Position numbers and translations under genes: made by a program. The notes under the pieces are model-generated. The model was not told the origin of the DNA and ran no database searches. It saw only the letters and a program-made list of their open reading frames with translations. Positions 44,402-52,534 of a stretch of 64,000 bases of DNA are shown here, piece by piece. The stretch lies in the NCBI RefSeq assembly GCF_030818015.1, contig NZ_JAUSZX010000001.1:4650001-4714000 (forward strand), read 5' to 3'. The DNA is from Arthrobacter globiformis. Lineage in GTDB: Bacteria > Actinomycetota > Actinomycetes > Actinomycetales > Micrococcaceae. Position 1 is the first letter of the stretch. Each line of letters begins with the position of its first letter.

Positions 44402-46429
44402 CTAGCGCTGCGCGGCCACGTAGCTGATGGACGGCATGGCCGGACTTTCCATGCCATCGCCGCTGAAGAAGCTCGGGTGCGGAGGCTGGTTGTAGGCCAC
44501 GTTTTCGCGGGCCACGGACGTCCGGTACACGGGATCGTGCATCAGGGTGCGGAGCCGCATCCCGGTCCGTGCAGTGGTGGTGTAGATCCGCAGCTCGGTG
44601 CTGTCGGCGGACGGCCAGGCCAGCTCCTCGCGCCAGTCACCCAGCAGGTCGGACTGCAGCGAGGGATTGCCTTTGGTGGTGTTGTTGCTGCGCGCACCCG
44701 TGGCCGTCAGGAGCCGATCGCTGGCCTCGGTTTCCCAGTTCCACTTCGAGATAGTGGGCACGCCGGTGGAGGTCGTGAAGTCGTAGTCGTGGTCGACGAT
44801 CTCCCGTAGCGGATCGCCGTCCCACCAGGCCAGGAAGTTGGCGGCCGGGATGTTTTCCGAGATCAGCTCGCCCTTGGCAGACCTGAGCTCCCCCACGGGT
44901 GAATTCCAGGCGGCGGTTCCGCCGACGGCCCAGCCTTCGGCGCCTGCGTAGCGCGGATCGATGTCGCCCGCAGCGCCGCGGCCTGTGTCCTTTGTTGCCG
45001 GAATGCTCCAGAGGATCTCTCCGGTGGCGGCGTCCCGGAAGGTGGCGCCGCGGTTCCCGCTTTGGCCCATGCTCTCGTGCACGGCGAAGGTTTCCAGCCC
45101 TGGTCGGGACGGATCCAGGTCGGAGGTGTGGATGGCGTCGCCGTGGCCGAGCTTGGTGTTGTAGAGCGGCTTGCCGTCGTCGTCGATGGTCATGGAACCG
45201 AACACGAACTCGTCCTTGCCGTCCTGGTCCACGTCCGCCACGGACAGGTTGTGGTTGCCCTGGCCGCGGTATTCAGCTCCGGCATCGTTGGAGTCGAACT
45301 TCCAGCGCTTCACGAGCTTGCGGCCCACCAGGTCATAGGTGACCAGGGCGGTGCGGGTGTAGTAGCCGCGACTGAACATCATGGACGGGTGTTCGCCGTC
45401 GAGGTAGGCCACGCCGGCAAGGAAGCGGTCCACGCGGTTGCCGTAGGAGTCGCCCCAGCTGGCGACGCTGCCCCGGCCAGGCTCATAGGCGACCGTGTCC
45501 ACGGCGGCGCCCGTCCCGCCGTCGAACACGGTGAGGAACTCCGGTCCGGACAGCACATAGCCGGAGCTGTTCCGGTAGTCAGCGGCCGCGTCGCCGATCA
45601 CGGTACCGGCGCCGTCCTTGGTGCCGTCCGCCGTCTTCATCGCCACTTCGGCCTTGCCGTCGCCGTCGAAGTCGTAGGCCAGCACCTGGGTGTAGTGCGC
45701 GCCGGCGCGGATGTTGTGTCCCAGGTCGATGCGCCACAGCTTGGTGCCGTCCGTCCTGTACGCGTCCACGTAGACGTTGCCGGTGTAGCCGGACTGCGAG
45801 TTGTCCTTGGCGTTCGAGGGTGCCCATGACTGGATGATCTCGTACTTGCCGTCCCCGTCCAGGTCCGCGACGCTCGCGTCGTTGGCGGAGTAGGTGTACG
45901 GCTTGCCGTCCTTGGTGGCGCCGTCGGCCGGTTTGTCCAGCTTGATGGCGAGGTAGTTCTGGGATAGCGGTGTGAACTCCGCCGTGAGCTTGTCCTGGCC
46001 GTTGCCGTTGCCCACCGCTTTGATCACATACCTGGACGACGCCGTTCCCTCCGGATCGACGTAGGTGGTGGTGTTGCGGATGGGCTCGTCGGTGATCTGC
46101 ACGCCGTCTCGGATCACGTGGAAGCCGATGCTGTCCCTGTCCAGGCCAAGCATGCGCCAGCCCAACGTGACGCCCTGGTCGGTGATGACGGCCACCGGGG
46201 CGCGGTCCAGGTTTTCCATCTGGCGCTTGAGGCCCTGGGCTTGTTGCGCTGCTGCGGCTCCGTCTTCGGCATGGCTTGCCGGCGCCTGGGTTACGGGTGC
46301 CGCCTGGCTGAGCGGAACGCCGGTGAACGCCAGAGCGGCGGCGGCCAGTGAGGCTGCCGTCGCTATCAATGGGGCCTTCCGGGTTCTGCGTTTTGCATTG
46401 CTGGTGGAGCGAGTGTCGCGGTATGCCAA
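44402..46429 (-). CDS. Rhamnogalacturonan lyase, polysaccharide lyase family 11
   Basis: Encodes 675 residues from TTG 46429, with AAAGGAG six bases upstream; the longer frame to 46495 lacks such a site. A signal peptide is clear: KRRTRKAPLIATAASLAAAA, hydrophobic to LSQA-APV. The mature enzyme is the PL11 eight-bladed propeller with calcium-binding loops DLDGDGKYE, DFDGDGKAEV and DVDQDGKDEF, plus GQGNHNLSVADVD, HGDAIHTSDLDP and LLGDWREELAW. Cleaves the rhamnogalacturonan I backbone of pectin outside the cell by beta-elimination. A perfect LacI-type palindrome (46550-46561) lies upstream. No pectin-uptake genes are adjacent. Confidence 0.92.
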   Translation of the reverse strand: MAYRDTRSTSNAKRRTRKAPLIATAASLAAAALAFTGVPLSQAAPVTQAPASHAEDGAAAAQQAQGLKRQMENLDRAPVAVITDQGVTLGWRMLGLDRDSIGFHVIRDGVQITDEPIRNTTTYVDPEGTASSRYVIKAVGNGNGQDKLTAEFTPLSQNYLAIKLDKPADGATKDGKPYTYSANDASVADLDGDGKYEIIQSWAPSNAKDNSQSGYTGNVYVDAYRTDGTKLWRIDLGHNIRAGAHYTQVLAYDFDGDGKAEVAMKTADGTKDGAGTVIGDAAADYRNSSGYVLSGPEFLTVFDGGTGAAVDTVAYEPGRGSVASWGDSYGNRVDRFLAGVAYLDGEHPSMMFSRGYYTRTALVTYDLVGRKLVKRWKFDSNDAGAEYRGQGNHNLSVADVDQDGKDEFVFGSMTIDDDGKPLYNTKLGHGDAIHTSDLDPSRPGLETFAVHESMGQSGNRGATFRDAATGEILWSIPATKDTGRGAAGDIDPRYAGAEGWAVGGTAAWNSPVGELRSAKGELISENIPAANFLAWWDGDPLREIVDHDYDFTTSTGVPTISKWNWETEASDRLLTATGARSNNTTKGNPSLQSDLLGDWREELAWPSADSTELRIYTTTARTGMRLRTLMHDPVYRTSVARENVAYNQPPHPSFFSGDGMESPAMPSISYVAAQR

Positions 46430-46477
46430 AGAACATCTCCTTTGATGCGGGCGGCAGGAATCGGGCCGCCGCTGATC

Positions 46478-46561
46478 GGTTTTGTATCGTTTCATTCAAG
46501 TGCCGAAGACACGCCCCACATTTTTGGCAGAGAGTGGTCCGGATGCGAAGAAAGCGCTTTC
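46478..46561 (-). promoter_or_regulatory. Promoter region of rhamnogalacturonan lyase with LacI-type palindrome
   Basis: GAAAGCGCTTTC (46550-46561) is a perfect 12-bp palindrome with a central GC pair, typical of LacI-family operators. A second weaker site TGTATCGTTTCA lies at 46482-46493. No LacI gene is adjacent, so the controlling regulator would be elsewhere. Confidence 0.6.
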
Positions 46562-46703
46562 CGCACCTAAGGTTTATCAGGGGTGGCGGAGCGCGGTCAA
46601 GGGTTTCGGCGGACCTCCACCTGCGCCTTACTGATCCAGGTACGGCACAGCCCAACCCGGTGCAAGACTTTCATTTCGGAATTTTCCGACATATTCTGCA
46701 GGC

Positions 46704-47018
46704 GTGCTTCCCGACATCTTCGGCGCCCTGGCCAACCCGGCTCGGCGCACCATCCTCGACGAGCTGCGGAACGGACCACGGACAGCAGGCGACCTCACGG
46801 GCCTGCTCGAGCAGAGCCGTTCTGCCGCGTCGGAACACCTCGCCGTGCTCCGCGGGGCCGGGCTCATCCGGGAAGAGCGGCGCGGAAGGCACCGGGTGTA
46901 TCACCTCCAGGCCGCCGGCCTGGCCGAGGTGGGCGGCTGGCTGAAGAACTACGAGCACTACTGGAACCAGCGCCTCGACGCGCTGGGGAACCTACTGGAC
47001 CAGGAGAACCCATCATGA
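46704..47018 (+). CDS. ArsR-family (SdpR-like) transcriptional regulator
   Basis: Encodes 104 residues from GTG 46704. Winged helix-turn-helix: IFGALANPARRTILDELRNG, then TAGDLTGLLEQSRSAASEHLAVLRGAGLI (recognition helix SAASEHLAVL), and RGRHRVYHL wing. No cysteine motif for metals is present, so it belongs to the SdpR-like branch paired with SRPBCC proteins. Overlaps the next gene by four bases. Probably regulates its own operon; inducer unknown. Confidence 0.85.
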   Translation: MLPDIFGALANPARRTILDELRNGPRTAGDLTGLLEQSRSAASEHLAVLRGAGLIREERRGRHRVYHLQAAGLAEVGGWLKNYEHYWNQRLDALGNLLDQENPS

Positions 47019-47428
47019 CCGACAACACGATCCGCCTCATGCGCCACTTCCCGCACCCGCCCGAGGCAGTCTGGAAGGCACTCACGACGCCCGACCTGCT
47101 CGCGCGCTGGTGGGCTCCGGGCGACATCGCCCCCACCGTGGGACACCGCTTCAGCCTGGACATGGGAGCCTGGGGCACACAGCAGTGCGAAGTCCTCAGC
47201 GTCGATCCCGGCACCGCCATCAGCTTCCTATTTGCCGAAGGTGCCCTGGACACCACCATCACATGGACGCTTGAAACTGTGGAAGACGGAACGGTCCTGC
47301 ATCTCGAGCACGCGGGCTTCAAGCTGGATACCCCGATGGGCCAGCAGGCATTCGAAGGCATGGGCAATGGCTGGCGAGGGGTGCTGTCCCGGATCGACGA
47401 CGTCCTCGTCGACGCTGCGCGCCCTTAG
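47015..47428 (+). CDS. SRPBCC (AHSA1-like) protein
   Basis: Encodes 137 residues from ATG 47015. NTIRLMRHFPHPPEAVWKAL, LLARWWAPGDIAP, and late FEGMGNGWRGVLSRIDDVLVD match the activator-of-Hsp90-homologue-1/SRPBCC family common in two-gene operons with ArsR regulators. The fold is a helix-grip cavity binding small hydrophobic ligands. Start overlaps the regulator stop. Function unknown; co-regulation with the ArsR protein is the only safe inference. The dual hairpin at 47456-47504 ends this transcript and the convergent transporter. Confidence 0.85.
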   Translation: MTDNTIRLMRHFPHPPEAVWKALTTPDLLARWWAPGDIAPTVGHRFSLDMGAWGTQQCEVLSVDPGTAISFLFAEGALDTTITWTLETVEDGTVLHLEHAGFKLDTPMGQQAFEGMGNGWRGVLSRIDDVLVDAARP

Positions 47429-47455
47429 TCCGTCAGCGCAAATACAGCCCGCAAC

Positions 47456-47504
47456 AGGGAGGGCCGGCACCACTGGTGCCGACCCTCCCTGCGTTTCCAC
47501 GCAG
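47456..47504. terminator. Dual hairpin terminator, copy 1
   Basis: First hairpin arms 47456-47472 and 47474-47490 (one mismatch); second arms 47489-47494 and 47499-47504 (CTGCGT / ACGCAG). A similarly built dual hairpin with shared sequence lies at 52316-52365. Between convergent genes here. Confidence 0.8.
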
Positions 47505-47526
47505 CCGGGGCTTTCAGTGCGAGAGG

Positions 47527-48849
47527 CTACAGAACTGTCGTTCGAGACAAGGACAGGTCCTTCGTCTCCCGGAAGAAAAGGACAACGACGACGGCGGAGA
47601 CTACCGCCACTCCCACCAGATAGAAGGCGGGAGCCAAAGGCGTGCCAAAGCCAGCAACCAGGCCGGTAGCCACGAAGGGGGCGGTGCCGCCGAAGAGGAC
47701 ATAGGCCAGGGTGTAACCGATCGCCGAACCGGAGGCCCGGACCGAGCTGGGGAACATCTCCACGAGAGCAGGCACGTTGGAGGTTCCGATTACGGCCACC
47801 AGAGCGCCTAGGACGCTGGTTCCCAGGATCGCGAAGCCCAGACCGAGCGGCATGATCGCGAAGGCAGGAATCGTCATCACCACGAAGCCAACGCAAGCCA
47901 CCAGCAGCATTCTTCGGCGTCCGTACTTGTCGCTGGCCCTGGCCGCTAGCGGGCACGTCGCAGTGTAGACAAGCATGGTAATCACGCTGGTGATCATCGA
48001 CTCCGTGCTCGAGTAGTGGAGGCTGGATGTCATGTACGCGATCATGTAACTGCTCATCAGGTAGTAGGCGACCGCGTTGGTGATGCTGTAGCCGAAGAGC
48101 GTGAAGATCTGGCGGGCACACATACGGACAGCGTCTCCGAGCGGCCTCTTGGCCACTTCGCCCTTCTTCTCCAAGCCGCGGAAAACCGGAGTGTCATCCA
48201 CGCGCGATCGGATGTACAAGCCGATCAGGCCGAGCGGCGCGGCCAGCAGGAACGGAATTCTCCAACCCCATGCCTGGAGATCTGCCGGGCTGAGGGTGGC
48301 CGTGATAGCGGCGCCGAGCAATGCACCCGCAACCGACGCCAGACCCACCGTGGCCGGGATGATGCTGGCATACGTCGCGCGCTTGCCGGCCGGGGCGTAC
48401 TCAACAATGAAGGCCGAGGACCCGGTGTACTCGCCACCGGTCGTGAAGCCCTGGACGGCCCGGAAGACGAACAGCAGGATGGGCGCCCAGATGCCGATCA
48501 CCGCGAACGTGGGCAGGATGCCAATGCAGAACGTCGCCGCACTCATGATGACCACGCACAGGCCGAGCATCTTGTTGCGGCCGATCCTGTCACCGTAGCG
48601 TCCGAAGAATGCCGCCCCGAGCGGCCTGGCGATGAAGCCGCCGGCGAAGATCGCCCACACGGCCAGCAGGGACGCCGTCGTCGAATAGTCCGGGAAGAAG
48701 AGCTTTGCGATCGTCACCGACATCACCGCATAGGCCGCCGAATCGAACCATTCGACGAAATTTCCGACGGCGGCCGCTGCGGCCACGCGCTTGAGGTTCC
48801 GGCGCGGGGAGGACTCAGTTCCAGCGAGGTTCTCGGTCAGGGTCTTCAT
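47527..48849 (-). CDS. MFS transporter of the metabolite:H+ symporter (MHS) type
   Basis: Encodes 440 residues with 12 membrane segments. MHS features: VGNFVEWFDSAAYAVMSV near the N-terminus, FIARPLGAAFFGRYGDRIGR (first cytoplasmic loop), AVQGFTTGGEYTGSSAFIVEY and the middle loop RSRVDDTPVF. Related to shikimate, proline/betaine and dicarboxylate transporters. Overlaps the acyl-CoA synthetase gene by four bases in a LysR-controlled minus-strand operon. Likely imports the carboxylate activated by that enzyme. Confidence 0.9.
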   Translation of the reverse strand: MKTLTENLAGTESSPRRNLKRVAAAAAVGNFVEWFDSAAYAVMSVTIAKLFFPDYSTTASLLAVWAIFAGGFIARPLGAAFFGRYGDRIGRNKMLGLCVVIMSAATFCIGILPTFAVIGIWAPILLFVFRAVQGFTTGGEYTGSSAFIVEYAPAGKRATYASIIPATVGLASVAGALLGAAITATLSPADLQAWGWRIPFLLAAPLGLIGLYIRSRVDDTPVFRGLEKKGEVAKRPLGDAVRMCARQIFTLFGYSITNAVAYYLMSSYMIAYMTSSLHYSSTESMITSVITMLVYTATCPLAARASDKYGRRRMLLVACVGFVVMTIPAFAIMPLGLGFAILGTSVLGALVAVIGTSNVPALVEMFPSSVRASGSAIGYTLAYVLFGGTAPFVATGLVAGFGTPLAPAFYLVGVAVVSAVVVVLFFRETKDLSLSRTTVL

Positions 48850-50444
48850 GAGGGTTGTCCTTCGAGACGGGGAGAAGGGGGTGTGTGCGGCAGTTCGCGA
48901 AGCTGGGCCCGCTGGACTTTTCCGGTGGCCGATTTGGGCAACTCTGCGACGTATTCGATGAATCTTGGGTAGGCGAAGCGGGAGAAGTTCTCCTTCACGT
49001 GGGCCACGATCGTTTCACTCAGTTCATCTCCCCCAAAGTGGCCGGGCATCAGCTCGATCCACGCCTTGATGGACTGGCCACGGAGCTCGTCGGGCACGCC
49101 GGTCACAGACACATCCCTCACGGCATCGAGTTCACGGATGACTGCCTCCAGCTCGTACGGCCCCACGCGGTAGCCGGACGTTTTGATGACGTCGTCAGTC
49201 CTCCCCAGGAACCAGAAGTAGCCGTCATCGTCGGTGAAGGCCTGGTCCTTCGTGTGGTACCAGGCGCCTCCGAATGCGGCGGCTGACGCCTCCGGCAAAT
49301 TCCAGTATCCCAAGGGAAACTGAGGGTTGGAGCGCGAACGGAGGCAGATTTCGCCCGTCTCGCCGCCGGGCACTTCCTGCTCATTCTCGTCCAGCAGCCG
49401 AACCTCCCAGCCCGGAAGCGGCCTGCCCATGGAACCAGGCTTCACCGGCACCCCCGGGTAATTCCCCAGCAGGGGATACGACTCCGTGGAGCCGTAGTAG
49501 TCCAGCAGAGTGACGCCGAACTGTTGCCGGAACCAAGCGATCAGGTCAGACGTCAGCGGCTCATTGGACGAGCAGACAGTCCGCAGGGACAGCGGGAAGC
49601 GAGTTCCGGCGTCGGGCACGTCCTCTCGCATCTTCCGCAGGAACGTCGGGTTAACTAGCGCGCTGGTTACTTGGTTGCGGCTCATGCTGTCCAGCAGGGC
49701 GGCGGGGTCGAAGCCGCCGGCGGGCCGGAAAACCAGGTGTGTGACGCCGAGCCGAAGCGGCCCCATGAGCTTTGCGAGCGACCAGGCCCAGTCCCCCGCG
49801 CCGTAGAAGACGTCGCCGTCGCCGATCTGGTGACAGTACTCGAACTCGTTGTGCCCGAGCAGGGTCCGGTGGGCGTGGACGATTCCCTTGGCCCGGCCGG
49901 TGGTACCCGAAGTGTAGAAGATCAGCGCGGGGTCGTCGGCTTTCGTTTCGACGTCCTCGAACTCCGTGGGCGCGTTGGCGATGGCGGGGCTGTCGATATC
50001 GAGGAACGTCCCGTCGTAGCCGTCAAACAGTGCCTTGGCCGATTCCTCGGCGATGATCACCGAGGCGCCGCTGTCTTCGAGCCGGAAGCGGATGGGTTCC
50101 GCGGCCCACAGCAGGGACATCGTGACCAGGATGGCGCCGGTCCGCAGCACGCCGAGGTAGGCGGCCGGGGTGTCGGCACGCTGCGGCAGAAGCACGGCGA
50201 CGCGGTCGCCCTTTTGGATGCCGGCAGCCCGCAGGGTAGCGGCGATCTGCCGGGAGCGGTCCTGGATCTCACCCCAACCCACCTCGCGTTGGCCTTCGAC
50301 GGCGGACTCCAGGATGAGCGCACGCTTGTCACGTGGGTGCCGGTCGGCGACGTCGACGGCCATGTTGTAGAACTCGGGCACCTCCCAGCGGTGCGTGTCC
50401 AGCAGTTCGGCGTAGCGGTCTTGGGTTGCGGTGTTCGGTGTCAT
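48846..50444 (-). CDS. Acyl-CoA/aryl-CoA synthetase (AMP-forming)
   Basis: Encodes 532 residues from ATG 50444 (GGGAG upstream); a much longer open frame to 50780 overlaps the enoyl-CoA hydratase gene and is rejected. ANL-family motifs: IFYTSGTTGRAKG (phosphate loop), YGSTESYPLLGNY, the hinge region FLGRTDDVIKTSGYRVGP, and ELPKSATGKVQRAQLR with the C-terminal catalytic Lys. The GDWAWSLAKL and FDPAALLDSM segments resemble benzoate- or short-chain-acyl-CoA ligases. Activates an imported carboxylic acid, perhaps aromatic, for the neighbouring enoyl-CoA hydratase. Confidence 0.88.
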   Translation of the reverse strand: MTPNTATQDRYAELLDTHRWEVPEFYNMAVDVADRHPRDKRALILESAVEGQREVGWGEIQDRSRQIAATLRAAGIQKGDRVAVLLPQRADTPAAYLGVLRTGAILVTMSLLWAAEPIRFRLEDSGASVIIAEESAKALFDGYDGTFLDIDSPAIANAPTEFEDVETKADDPALIFYTSGTTGRAKGIVHAHRTLLGHNEFEYCHQIGDGDVFYGAGDWAWSLAKLMGPLRLGVTHLVFRPAGGFDPAALLDSMSRNQVTSALVNPTFLRKMREDVPDAGTRFPLSLRTVCSSNEPLTSDLIAWFRQQFGVTLLDYYGSTESYPLLGNYPGVPVKPGSMGRPLPGWEVRLLDENEQEVPGGETGEICLRSRSNPQFPLGYWNLPEASAAAFGGAWYHTKDQAFTDDDGYFWFLGRTDDVIKTSGYRVGPYELEAVIRELDAVRDVSVTGVPDELRGQSIKAWIELMPGHFGGDELSETIVAHVKENFSRFAYPRFIEYVAELPKSATGKVQRAQLRELPHTPPSPRLEGQPS

Positions 50445-50458
50445 GGCTGCGGCTCCCT

Positions 50459-51226
50459 TCAGCGTCCGCGGCCAGCGAGGAAGCGGGCCATTTCGCGCTG
50501 CGGTTCGCCGGTGCCGTAGGCCTCGCGGTGGACGCGCTTGGCTTCGGCCATGGCGTCGCTGAGGTCGTCGTCCTCGAGGCTGCGCAGCCGGTTCTTGGTC
50601 AGGCGGACCGCGCCGGGAGGAAGGAGGCTCAAGCGTGAGGCGAGGTCCTTCGCATAAGCCAGCACGCCGCCGTCGTCCGCCAGGTAGTTGAGCAGGCCGA
50701 GGCGCTGGGCTTCCGCTGCATCGACCAGTTCGCCGGTGAGGACGAACTGGGAGGTCTTGGACTTGCCGAGGATGCTCCACATGGCCCAGATTCCCGTGAT
50801 GCTGGGGATGCCAGAGAGGACTTCAGGCTGGCCCATGCGGACTTGGGAGTCGCCGACGCGGAGGTCGGCGAGGAGTGCGTACTGGAAGCCGGAGCCGGCG
50901 GCGACGCCGTTGACGGCGGCGATGGTGATCTGATCGAGGTTGCGGACGGCGCGGTAGAGGCGGTCGAAGCCGTCGATCCACGCCTCGGCGGCGGCGTGGT
51001 CCTCCGGGTTCATCGATGCGGTCTCGGCCAGGTCCTGCCCCGCGCAAAAGGCTCGGCCGCTGCCGGTGAGGATGACTGTGCGGACTTCCTCATTGCCCTT
51101 CAGGCCCTCCAGGTGTTCGATGAGTTCGCTGCGCATGGCCTCGGTCCACGCGTTTAGCTTGTCCGGGCGGTTGAGCGTGATGATGGCCGTTGAGCCGATT
51201 CGTTCGAAGAGGACGTCCTGGGACAT
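50459..51226 (-). CDS. Enoyl-CoA hydratase/isomerase family protein
   Basis: Encodes 255 residues of the crotonase fold. ITLNRPDKLNAWT, the first oxyanion-hole strand GRAFCAGQDLAE, the second NGVAAGSGFQYALLADLRV, and GQPEVLSGIPSITG with a Glu at the usual catalytic place. First gene of a minus-strand operon (hydratase, CoA ligase, transporter); 14 bases separate it from the ligase. Divergent from the LysR gene. Product assignment beyond family is not possible; CoA-dependent side-chain shortening of an aromatic or short-chain acid fits. Confidence 0.88.
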   Translation of the reverse strand: MSQDVLFERIGSTAIITLNRPDKLNAWTEAMRSELIEHLEGLKGNEEVRTVILTGSGRAFCAGQDLAETASMNPEDHAAAEAWIDGFDRLYRAVRNLDQITIAAVNGVAAGSGFQYALLADLRVGDSQVRMGQPEVLSGIPSITGIWAMWSILGKSKTSQFVLTGELVDAAEAQRLGLLNYLADDGGVLAYAKDLASRLSLLPPGAVRLTKNRLRSLEDDDLSDAMAEAKRVHREAYGTGEPQREMARFLAGRGR

Positions 51227-51340
51227 TTGGGCCTTTTCCTTCCGTGGATGCTGCGGATTGCCTCCATCAGACCACCGCGTAATGTGACCCGTCTAACATC
51301 AAAATCCACTCGTAGCGATACCAAACTGATATGGTGCCGC
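51227..51340. promoter_or_regulatory. Divergent promoter with LysR box
   Basis: The 114-base gap between the hydratase and LysR genes contains TACCAAACTGATA at 51319-51331, a T-N11-A LysR box, extended to ACCA / TGGT dyad symmetry (51320-51335). Confidence 0.6.
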
Positions 51341-52234
51341 ATGGACATCCACCATCTCAAGTACTTCGTGGTGCTCAGCGAGGAGCTCCATTTCGGCCGT
51401 GCAGCGCAGCGCCTGCACATGGCCCAGCCGCCGCTGTCACAGCGGATCAAGGACCTGGAGAAAGAGCTCGGAGTGCTGCTGTTTCACCGACGGCGGAGCG
51501 GCGTGGAGCTGTCTGAGGCGGGCGCGTTGCTGCTGGAGCACGCTCGCAACGTGCTGGACAACGTGGCCATGGCCCACGAGTCGATGCGGCGGATCCGCCC
51601 GGGCACTTCAGGCATCCTGCAGGTCGCCGTGCCGCCGGACACGAACCCTCGAGCGCTTTCAGCGATGGTTGCTGCGTTTGGTGACGCGGCGCCCGACGTG
51701 CTGCTGAACCTGCACGAGCTCACCACTGTTGAGCAGGTGGAGCGGCTGCGCGACGGCGAACTGGACGTTGCGGTGGTCCGTCACCCTTTGAGCAGCGTGG
51801 GTTTTGAGTCCGGGCCGGTGGCTTCCAAGGCGTTGGGGGTGATTCTGAATGCTTCGCATCCGCTGGCTGCTTTGGATGCCGTTCGCTTGCGGGACCTGGA
51901 GGGCAACCCGCTAATCATTTTTCCGCGGCACATGGCCCCGCCGCTGTACGACTCGTTCCTCCAGACATGCCGCGATGCCGGATACCTGCCGGCCGCGATT
52001 GTGCATGCCCGGAACCAGCACTTCACGCATGGGCTGATCCTGGCCGGTCGTGGCGTGCACTTCAACGAGGAGCCGTGGACGCCGCTGACTTCCGGGGTGG
52101 TTTGGCGGCCGATTGTAGGTGACCCGCTGGCCTGGCGGACGTCGGCACTATGGCTGAAGAGCCGCAGGTCAGCTGAAACGGACGCGTTTGTTAAGGCCGT
52201 GTGGGCCGGGTTGGCGGCGGGCGGGCATGGGTGA
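51341..52234 (+). CDS. LysR-family transcriptional regulator
   Basis: Encodes 297 residues from ATG 51341, since LysR proteins begin MD..HLKYFV; an open frame upstream to 51227 is not used. Helix-turn-helix at about 17-36 (FGRAAQRLHMAQPPLSQRIK), then the effector domain (SGILQVAVPPDTNPRALS, LDVAVVRHPLSS). Divergent from the hydratase-ligase-transporter operon, which it very likely activates in response to the imported acid or its CoA ester. Ends about 80 bases before a dual-hairpin terminator. Confidence 0.92.
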   Translation: MDIHHLKYFVVLSEELHFGRAAQRLHMAQPPLSQRIKDLEKELGVLLFHRRRSGVELSEAGALLLEHARNVLDNVAMAHESMRRIRPGTSGILQVAVPPDTNPRALSAMVAAFGDAAPDVLLNLHELTTVEQVERLRDGELDVAVVRHPLSSVGFESGPVASKALGVILNASHPLAALDAVRLRDLEGNPLIIFPRHMAPPLYDSFLQTCRDAGYLPAAIVHARNQHFTHGLILAGRGVHFNEEPWTPLTSGVVWRPIVGDPLAWRTSALWLKSRRSAETDAFVKAVWAGLAAGGHG

Positions 52235-52315
52235 AAGTACACGACGATAGTTTCCAGTCGCTCCGCGCACCCAGCCAGCACTGCGACCACCGTTAAGTCA
52301 CGCAGCTAGCCAATC

Positions 52316-52365
52316 AGGAAGTGCCGGCACCCCTTGGTGCCGGTACTTCCTGCGTGTCCACGCAG
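52316..52365. terminator. Dual hairpin terminator, copy 2
   Basis: First hairpin arms 52316-52331 and 52336-52351 (one mismatch); second arms 52350-52356 and 52359-52365 (exact). Shares GCCGGCACC, GGTGCCG and CCACGCAGCC with copy 1 at 47456-47504. Confidence 0.8.
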
Positions 52366-52534
52366 CCTCAGAACTGCGCCAGCGCCCCCGCACCCTAACG
52401 GACCCCCTTGACTACCTCCCCGCCCCTTCCCTACACTTTTCATAACGCAGAATCTAAATTCCACAAAGCGGAAACGGCATGGAAGCTGAGAAGCAGGGAA
52501 GATAGATCAAAGCCCCTCCCCGGAAGGACCTACG
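52366..52534 (+). promoter_or_regulatory. Promoter region of the glyoxylate/allantoin operon
   Basis: Contains the interrupted palindrome TTCCACAAAGCGGAA at 52459-52473 (TTCC / GGAA arms) and GAATCTAAATTC just before it. IclR-family AllR-type regulators use TTCC/GGAA-like symmetric sites, so this is a candidate operator; no regulator gene of that kind is in the window. Confidence 0.45.

Noticed and set aside
48846..50780. 644-residue version of the acyl-CoA synthetase
   Set aside because: The first 112 residues overlap the hydratase gene and are Arg/Pro-rich; ATG 50444 has a ribosome site and gives normal family length.
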